DNA of 6,370 bases from Desulfovibrio sp. (GTDB lineage Bacteria > Desulfobacterota > Desulfovibrionia > Desulfovibrionales > Desulfovibrionaceae). The DNA lies in the NCBI GenBank assembly GCA_031275955.1, contig JAISNZ010000008.1, forward strand, positions 1 to 6,370, in the 5' to 3' direction. The notes under the pieces are model-generated. The model was given only the letters and a program-made list of their open reading frames with translations. It had not been told where the DNA came from and ran no database searches. A program made the translations under genes and the position numbers. Positions 1 through 3,977 of this stretch are shown here, one piece after another (positions within the stretch are counted from its first letter, which is position 1; each line of letters begins with the position of its first letter).

Positions 1-54
1 CCGTTAAGTATTTCACTGGAATGCGCAATGAGGGGGTTCGGGGCGGAGCCCCGA
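1..54 (+). repeat. Palindromic repeat element, copy A (left part cut off by window edge)
   Basis: Positions 3-43 match 1779-1819 at 37 of 41 positions, all differences being single substitutions. The shared part starts with GTTAAGTATTTCA, passes through TGGAAT and ends in GAGGGGGTTCGGGG. A hairpin follows: TCGGGGC at 38-44 pairs with GCCCCGA at 48-54 across a GGA loop. Positions 8-24 form an imperfect dyad centred on 16, as in copy B. The left hairpin expected by analogy with copy B would lie outside the window. The element ends about 30 bp before the binding-protein gene. What kind of element it is (REP/REPIN-like, MITE or regulatory) is inference. Confidence 0.75.
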
Positions 55-71
55 TACAGCAGCGTTTCCGG

Positions 72-77
72 AAAGGA
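72..77 (+). promoter_or_regulatory. Ribosome-binding site of the binding-protein gene
   Basis: AAAGGA lies 7 nt before the ATG at 85. It decides the start. The longer open frame beginning at 28 would translate part of the upstream repeat and place 19 non-signal-like residues before the signal peptide. Confidence 0.7.
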
Positions 78-84
78 ACATGCG

Positions 85-915
85 ATGCGCAAGATCTGCC
101 GGCCTTTTTTTCTGTCCCCTGTCCTTCTTTTCCTCTTTCTCCTGCTCCCTTTTCCGGCCCTGGCGGAAACGCTGAAGATCGTGGCCGGGACCTCGCTGAT
201 CGAAGACATTGTGCGCGACCTCACCTCCGGCCGGGTCGAGATGATTACCCTCATGCCCGGTTCCCATTGTCCGGGCCAGGATGACGTCAAGGCTTCCGAT
301 TTCGTCTTCGCGGCCGGGGCGGACCTTGCCCTTCTGCACGCCTTTCAGCGCACGATGCCCCAGGTTGCGGGCATGCTGGAGGCCGTGGAGGGATCGGGGC
401 TGCGCCGCGTGATTCTGGAATCAGGAGGCAGCTGGCTGATCCCGGAAGTCCAGAAACAGGCCGTCCGCGATATTGCCGCCGCCCTAGCCGCCGCGGCGCC
501 GGAACAGGCCGGAGAGATAGGGGAACGGGCCGGAAGGCGCCTGCTCAGGATTGACCGGGCCGGCGGGGAAAGTCTGGCCCGCCTGGCCGCGGTCCGGGAT
601 CAGGCGGTGATCGCCTCCGCCATGCAGGCCGAATTCCTCCGCTGGGCCGGGCTGCGTCTCGCGGGCACATACGGCCGGGCCGAGGAACTGACTCCCGGCG
701 GCATTGCCCGGCTCATCGACGAGTTGCGGGGCCGTCCCCTCCTGGGGGTGGTGGACAACTACCAGAGCGGCGCCGAGGCCGGGCTGCCCCTGGCCCTGGA
801 ACTGGGCGTGCCCCACGCGGTTCTGTCCAACTTTCCCGGTTCCTCCGAAGACGTGCCGGATTACTTCAGCCTCCTGCGCCATAACGTGGATCAGTTGATC
901 CGGCTGGGAGAGTGA
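85..915 (+). CDS. Metal ABC transporter substrate-binding protein (ZnuA/TroA family, divergent)
   Basis: Periplasmic receptor (276 aa) that delivers a metal ion to the ABC permease encoded at 1870-2685. Residues 1-27 form a Sec signal peptide with a basic start, a Leu/Phe-rich core and an ALA|E cleavage site. There is no lipobox. The mature part follows the cluster A-I (PF01297) plan: KIVAGTSLIEDIV near residue 31, a first metal-site region at 57-72 (MPGSHCPGQDDVKASD), ADLALLHAF at 79-87, and a C-terminal lobe ending LLRHNVDQL. Classical ZnuA proteins have a His in the first region, a second His in a 'SHDAFGY'-like segment, and an acidic His-rich loop. Here the second segment reads ASAMQAEF and the loop is absent. 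Likely ligands are among H61, C62, Q65, D66 and H85 (inference). The ATPase gene follows at once, so the genes are probably co-transcribed. The family call is firm; the metal (Zn, Mn or other) is not, so no symbol is given. Confidence 0.88.
   Translation: MRKICRPFFLSPVLLFLFLLLPFPALAETLKIVAGTSLIEDIVRDLTSGRVEMITLMPGSHCPGQDDVKASDFVFAAGADLALLHAFQRTMPQVAGMLEAVEGSGLRRVILESGGSWLIPEVQKQAVRDIAAALAAAAPEQAGEIGERAGRRLLRIDRAGGESLARLAAVRDQAVIASAMQAEFLRWAGLRLAGTYGRAEELTPGGIARLIDELRGRPLLGVVDNYQSGAEAGLPLALELGVPHAVLSNFPGSSEDVPDYFSLLRHNVDQLIRLGE
906..910 (+). promoter_or_regulatory. Ribosome-binding site of the ATPase gene
   Basis: GGGAG lies inside the last codons of the binding-protein gene. It is 7 nt before the GTG at 918 but only 1 nt before the GTG at 912, so it favours 918 as the start. 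Confidence 0.5.
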
Positions 916-917
916 TC

Positions 918-1697
918 GTGGCGGCCGGGGATCTGGCCTGCCTGGAGGGAGCGGAAGTCTGGTTCGGCCGCCGCCGCGTTCTTGCGGATGTGCGTCTGAC
1001 CATCCGGCCGGGAGACTTCTGGGGCCTGATCGGGCCCAACGGCGCCGGGAAGTCCACGCTGCTGGGCCTGTTCAACGGCCTGACCGCCTATCGCTCGGGA
1101 CGGGTGGAATATGCCGGCCGGACCGTCAGCCCGAAAAGCGCCGCCTGGGCCCGCCGGAGTATCGCCCATGTCTTTCAGGCCACGGACATGGACCCCAAAA
1201 TGCCCCTCACGGTTTTCGAGACGGTGCTGGCTGGAACTTACGGCCGCCTGGGTCTGTTCAAAAAACCGGGGAAGAGGGAAAAGGATCTGGCCCTGCGATC
1301 CCTGGAGGCCGTGGGCCTGGCGGGCCTGGCCGGCCGGCCCGTCGGCCATCTGTCCGGAGGAGAGCGGCAGCGGGCGGCCCTGGCCCGGGCCTTGGCCCAG
1401 GAACCGGATCTCCTGCTCCTGGACGAACCCACAGCCTCCCTGGATTGGCAGGCCCAGAGGGAAATCCTCCGGACCATTGACGACCTGCGGCGGCGCTTCC
1501 GCCTTTCCGTGATCATGGTCAGCCACGATCTGAACGCGGTTTTCCATCTGGCCGCAAAGGTGGCCATGCTGAAGGACGGCCGCCTGATCTGGAGCGGACC
1601 CGTGGAGGAGTCCATGGACCCCGACCGCCTCGGCTTCCTCTATTCCGTTCCCATCAGCATTGTTGAACACGAGGGACGCCGGCTGGCCCTGTTTTAG
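918..1697 (+). CDS. Metal ABC transporter ATP-binding protein (ZnuC/TroB-like)
   Basis: Cytoplasmic ATPase subunit (259 aa) that powers the metal importer. All ABC motifs are intact: Walker A GPNGAGKST at 39-47, Q-loop Gln87, signature LSGGE at 145-149, Walker B LLLLDEP at 165-171 with catalytic Glu170, D-loop SLD just after it, and the switch His203 in VSHDLN. The segment after the Q-loop (DMDPKMPLTVFETV) and the overall length fit the ZnuC/MntB class of metal importers. The start is GTG. The GTG at 918 is preferred because it has a properly spaced GGGAG. The GTG at 912 overlaps the previous stop codon as GTGA and would add two residues. The gene lies 2 nt after the binding-protein gene, consistent with translational coupling. 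Stop is TAG. Family is certain; the metal depends on the divergent receptor. Confidence 0.93.
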   Translation: MAAGDLACLEGAEVWFGRRRVLADVRLTIRPGDFWGLIGPNGAGKSTLLGLFNGLTAYRSGRVEYAGRTVSPKSAAWARRSIAHVFQATDMDPKMPLTVFETVLAGTYGRLGLFKKPGKREKDLALRSLEAVGLAGLAGRPVGHLSGGERQRAALARALAQEPDLLLLDEPTASLDWQAQREILRTIDDLRRRFRLSVIMVSHDLNAVFHLAAKVAMLKDGRLIWSGPVEESMDPDRLGFLYSVPISIVEHEGRRLALF

Positions 1698-1717
1698 GGA
1701 AACGCCGATGTCTTCCC

Positions 1718-1742
1718 TTTGAGGGGGCTTTGCCCCCTCAAA
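1718..1742. repeat. Perfect 11-bp hairpin just after the ATPase gene
   Basis: TTTGAGGGGGC (1718-1728) and GCCCCCTCAAA (1732-1742) are perfect inverted arms around a TTT loop, about 20 nt after the ATPase stop codon. No T-run follows on the + strand, so it is not a standard intrinsic terminator. As RNA it would be very stable and could protect the 3' end of the upstream message or slow read-through into the permease gene (inference). Its GAGGGGG arm resembles part of the neighbouring repeat element. Confidence 0.7.
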
Positions 1743-1750
1743 CTCCCCCA

Positions 1751-1834
1751 GCAGGGGCATCATGCCCCTGCACCCCAAGTTAAGTATTTCAATGGAATAC
1801 GAAACGAGGGGGTTCGGGGGGCATGATGCCCCCG
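1751..1834. repeat. Palindromic repeat element, copy B (complete)
   Basis: Large imperfect palindrome centred on 1792. The outer hairpins are GGGGCATCATGCCCC (1754-1768) and its exact reverse complement GGGGCATGATGCCCC (1818-1832). The inner arms also mirror each other, with ACCCC, GTT and GTATT(T/C)CA in the same order on both sides. The centre is GTATTTCAATGGAATAC (1784-1800), whose 8-nt arms have one T/G mismatch. The right half matches copy A at the window start. Two inverted GC hairpins around a less GC-rich core resemble a REPIN or small MITE; that class assignment is inference. The palindrome itself is seen directly. Confidence 0.8.
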
Positions 1835-1860
1835 CGCCCCCGTTATGTATTTCAAGGGAA
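1817..1860 (+). repeat. Repeat element, copy C (left half only)
   Basis: The right hairpin of copy B also serves as the left hairpin of a third copy. After GCATGATGCCCCC and a C-rich stretch comes GTTATGTATTTCAAGGGAA (1842-1860), which parallels GTTAAGTATTTCAATGGAA (1779-1797) at a 63-bp offset. The right arm is missing: the sequence passes straight into the ribosome-binding site and start of the permease gene. Confidence 0.7.
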
Positions 1861-1863
1861 GGG
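1859..1863 (+). promoter_or_regulatory. Ribosome-binding site of the permease gene
   Basis: AAGGG lies 6 nt before the ATG at 1870. Its first two bases are the last bases of repeat copy C. It supports 1870 over the upstream in-frame ATG at 1762, which would translate the repeat. Confidence 0.55.
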
Positions 1864-1869
1864 CAGGGC

Positions 1870-2685
1870 ATGGAATCCTTTCTGAGTTATGAATTTCTCC
1901 GGCGGGCGCTGGTCATGGCCCTGGTGTCCGGGGGCGTCTGCGGCGCCCTGGGCGTCTTCGTGGTTTTGTGGCGCATGAGTCTGGTGGGAGTGTGCATTTC
2001 CCACGCCGCCTTTGCCGGGGCGCTGCTCGCCCTCTGGCTGGGGTTTCCCCCCCTGGCCGGCGGTCTGGCGGCCGCTCTGGGAGCCGCCTCGCTAGCCGGT
2101 CCCCTGGCGGAACGTCCGGGTTTCAGCCTGGACACGGCCATGGGGGTCATCTTTTCCCTGGTCATGAGCGTGGCCATGCTGGCCCTGGGCCTGCTGCCCG
2201 GCGCCAGAACCGAGGGGCTGGGCCTGATCTGGGGGAGCCTGCTGACCGTAACCGATTTCGATCTCGGGCTGATGGGCGCCGCCGCTTTGCTCCTCTGTCT
2301 CGTCCTCCTGCTTTTCTTCAAGGAAATCCAGGCCATCATCGGCCAGAGCCGGACGGCCCTGGCCGCCGGCATTCCTGTCCGGGCCATCCGCTACGCCAGC
2401 CTGCTGCTGCTGGGTCTGGTGGTCGCCTTCGCCCTCAAGGCGGTGGGGGGTCTTCTGATCTATTCCCTCATCGTCACTCCGGCGGCCACCGCCCTGCAAC
2501 TGACCTACAGCCTGCGCGGGATGTTTCTTCTTTCGGCTTTTCTGGGGGCCGCGGCGGCCGTGGCGGGACTCTGGCTCTCCTTCCGCTTCTCCCTGCCCGC
2601 CGGAGCGGCCATCGTGCTGGTCGCGGCCCTCGTGCTGGCCCTGTCCCTGGTCTTTTCCCCGAAAAAGGACGGCCGCCGGCCATGA
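1870..2685 (+). CDS. Metal ABC transporter permease (ZnuB/TroC-like, ABC-3 family)
   Basis: Inner-membrane channel subunit (271 aa) of the metal importer. It is very hydrophobic, with about eight likely helices: for example around residues 13-33, 90-108, 134-155, 175-195, 220-240 and 245-265. Family landmarks (PF00950) are MSLVGVCISHAAFAG at 36-50, which corresponds to the conserved S-H region after the first helix, and KAVGGLLIYSLIVTPAATA in the second half, matching the conserved 'vG.lLv.allv.PAAtA' block. The C-terminus is short and basic (PKKDGRRP). The in-frame ATG at 1762 is rejected: it would add 36 residues encoded by the repeats, and the ATG at 1870 has its own ribosome-binding site. 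Unlike the tight receptor-ATPase junction, 172 bp of repeats separate this gene from the ATPase gene. It should still belong to the same operon because no other permease is nearby. Confidence 0.92.
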   Translation: MESFLSYEFLRRALVMALVSGGVCGALGVFVVLWRMSLVGVCISHAAFAGALLALWLGFPPLAGGLAAALGAASLAGPLAERPGFSLDTAMGVIFSLVMSVAMLALGLLPGARTEGLGLIWGSLLTVTDFDLGLMGAAALLLCLVLLLFFKEIQAIIGQSRTALAAGIPVRAIRYASLLLLGLVVAFALKAVGGLLIYSLIVTPAATALQLTYSLRGMFLLSAFLGAAAAVAGLWLSFRFSLPAGAAIVLVAALVLALSLVFSPKKDGRRP

Positions 2686-2858
2686 GGCCCGCTCTGCCCT
2701 GCTCCTTTCCTGCTGCCCGCACGGCGGCTTCCTGGGGATTCTCGTCCTTTCCGCCGCCGGGGGAAGCCGGGGCCGCCCTGTCTCCACGCTGGCGCAGGCG
2801 CCCTATGTTTTCCGGTTGAGGCCATGGAGATTTGACCTGAATCCGGAGCGGAGCCTGC

Positions 2859-3809
2859 CTATGACCCTGTCCTCGGCCTCGAAGGGAGAGGAGGTCCGGG
2901 CTGCCGGGTGGCGACCAGGAGGCCGCCCAGGATGAGGATGCCGCTGGCGAAGTGGACCCAGGCCACGGTCTCTCCGAGGAAGATGATGGCCTCCAGCCCG
3001 CAGAAGAGGGGCAGGGAATAATAGATGGTGGCTGTCCTGGCCGGCCCGATATAGGCGATGGCCTTGCCCCAGAGCCAGAAGCCGAGGACGGAGGTGCCGA
3101 GTCCCAGGTAGAGCAGGACTCCCAGGATGGGCGCTGTGAGGGGGATGGGCGGGCCCTTTTCCAGAAGCATCGGGGGGATGAGGAAGAGGATGCCGAGGCC
3201 GAAAATCACCGTGAGGGCGGTGAACTGCCCGACGCCCGAGGGCTGCCGGCGCGCGAGCAGGGTGTAGAGGGCGAAGCTGAAGGACCCGGCCAGCATGGAA
3301 AGATCGCCGCTGTGAAACTCCAGCCGGGCCAGGGCGCTCAGATCCCCTCTGGTGATGAGCAGGCAGACGCCCGCCAGCACCGCGCAGATGCCCCCCAGCC
3401 GCCGGGGGAAAAGGAGTTCCTGGTAGAAAAGGCGCGAGAGGATCAACACAAAGAGGGGGGATGAGGCGGCGATGAGGGACATGTTCAGGGCCGCCACGCT
3501 GTGCGCGGCGATGTAGATGAAGGTGTTGACCAGGGAGACCCCCACCAGGCCGGTGGCGAGGTAGTAGCGCCAATGCCGGAGGAAATGCCGCCGCTGGCGC
3601 AGGACCGGAACCAGGGTGAAGGGCAGAAGGGCGATGAAGGCCGTGAACCAGCGCAGGAAGGACAGGTGGAAGGGAGGGATGGTTTCCGCGATGCCCCGGC
3701 CGATGATGAAGTTCAGCGACCAGATCAGGGTGGCGGCAAGGGCCAGCAGGATGCCCCGGATTTCCAGGTTGGGGGCGAAGGGGGAAATTACGGGGGAAGG
3801 GGCGGGCAT
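2859..3809 (-). CDS. EamA/DMT-superfamily transporter
   Basis: Inner-membrane transporter (316 aa) with two EamA repeats (PF00892), roughly residues 19-153 and 168-305, each with about five helices. Typical marks are the opening LAATLIWSLNFIIGRGIA, LRW at 52-54, YQELLFPRRLGGICAVLAGVCLL closing the first repeat, and FLGETVAWVHFASGILILGG closing the second. Members export amino acids, purines or other metabolites; nothing here identifies the substrate. The start at 3809 is supported by AGGGAG 4 nt upstream on the minus strand (3814-3819) and by the position of the first helix. The same frame stays open far upstream, antisense to the RND gene, but that extension has no transporter features. The gene is convergent with the ABC operon and divergent from the RND gene, so it is probably transcribed alone. 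No clear terminator is visible after its TAG stop. Confidence 0.9.
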   Translation of the reverse strand: MPAPSPVISPFAPNLEIRGILLALAATLIWSLNFIIGRGIAETIPPFHLSFLRWFTAFIALLPFTLVPVLRQRRHFLRHWRYYLATGLVGVSLVNTFIYIAAHSVAALNMSLIAASSPLFVLILSRLFYQELLFPRRLGGICAVLAGVCLLITRGDLSALARLEFHSGDLSMLAGSFSFALYTLLARRQPSGVGQFTALTVIFGLGILFLIPPMLLEKGPPIPLTAPILGVLLYLGLGTSVLGFWLWGKAIAYIGPARTATIYYSLPLFCGLEAIIFLGETVAWVHFASGILILGGLLVATRQPGPPLPSRPRTGS

Positions 3810-3977
3810 GGAACTCCCTATAGCCCTTCCCTCCGCCTGAGGCAAGGGCCGGCGGCGGCGGCTTTTCCCCTGCGCGGCGGCGTTGCCGGCTGCCGCAATA
3901 CTTGGTACACAGCGGGTGCGGGGCAGTGACGGACGCCGTCCTGCTCCTTCGGCAACCTTTCGCCCCTCCCGGTCCCC
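3810..3977. other. Divergent intergenic region, EamA gene and RND gene
   Basis: This 168-bp GC-rich gap must hold control signals for both genes unless they are read from farther away. For the RND gene the best sigma70-like pair is TTGCCG (3883-3888) and TACACA (3906-3911), 17 bp apart and about 65 bp before the ATG. Only 4 of 6 and 3 of 6 bases match the consensus, so this is weak. No strong operator palindrome was seen. An in-frame TGA at 3927-3929 limits upstream extension of the RND reading frame. Confidence 0.3.

Noticed and set aside
28..84. N-terminal extension of the binding protein to the ATG at 28
   Set aside because: It would translate the repeat and put 19 residues before a perfectly placed signal peptide; AAAGGA supports the ATG at 85.
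1762..1869. N-terminal extension of the permease to the ATG at 1762
   Set aside because: The 36 extra residues come from the hairpin repeats and have no membrane character; the ATG at 1870 has a ribosome-binding site and fits the family start.
891..1871. 326-codon minus-strand open frame opposite the ATPase gene
   Set aside because: The opposite strand encodes an ABC ATPase with every motif intact; this frame shows no recognisable features and runs through the repeats.
2788..2812. Candidate terminator after the ABC operon: GGCG/CGCC hairpin followed by TTTT at 2808-2811
   Set aside because: The stem is only 4 bp and five other bases separate it from the T-run, so it is too weak to call.
3819..3848. 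Minus-strand promoter for the EamA gene (TTGCCT, 17 bp, TATAGG)
   Set aside because: The -10 box would overlap the ribosome-binding site, so the transcript would start after it.
3902..3920. Sigma54-like -24/-12 site (TTGG...GTGC) before the RND gene
   Set aside because: The GG to GC spacing is 12 bp instead of the required 10 bp.
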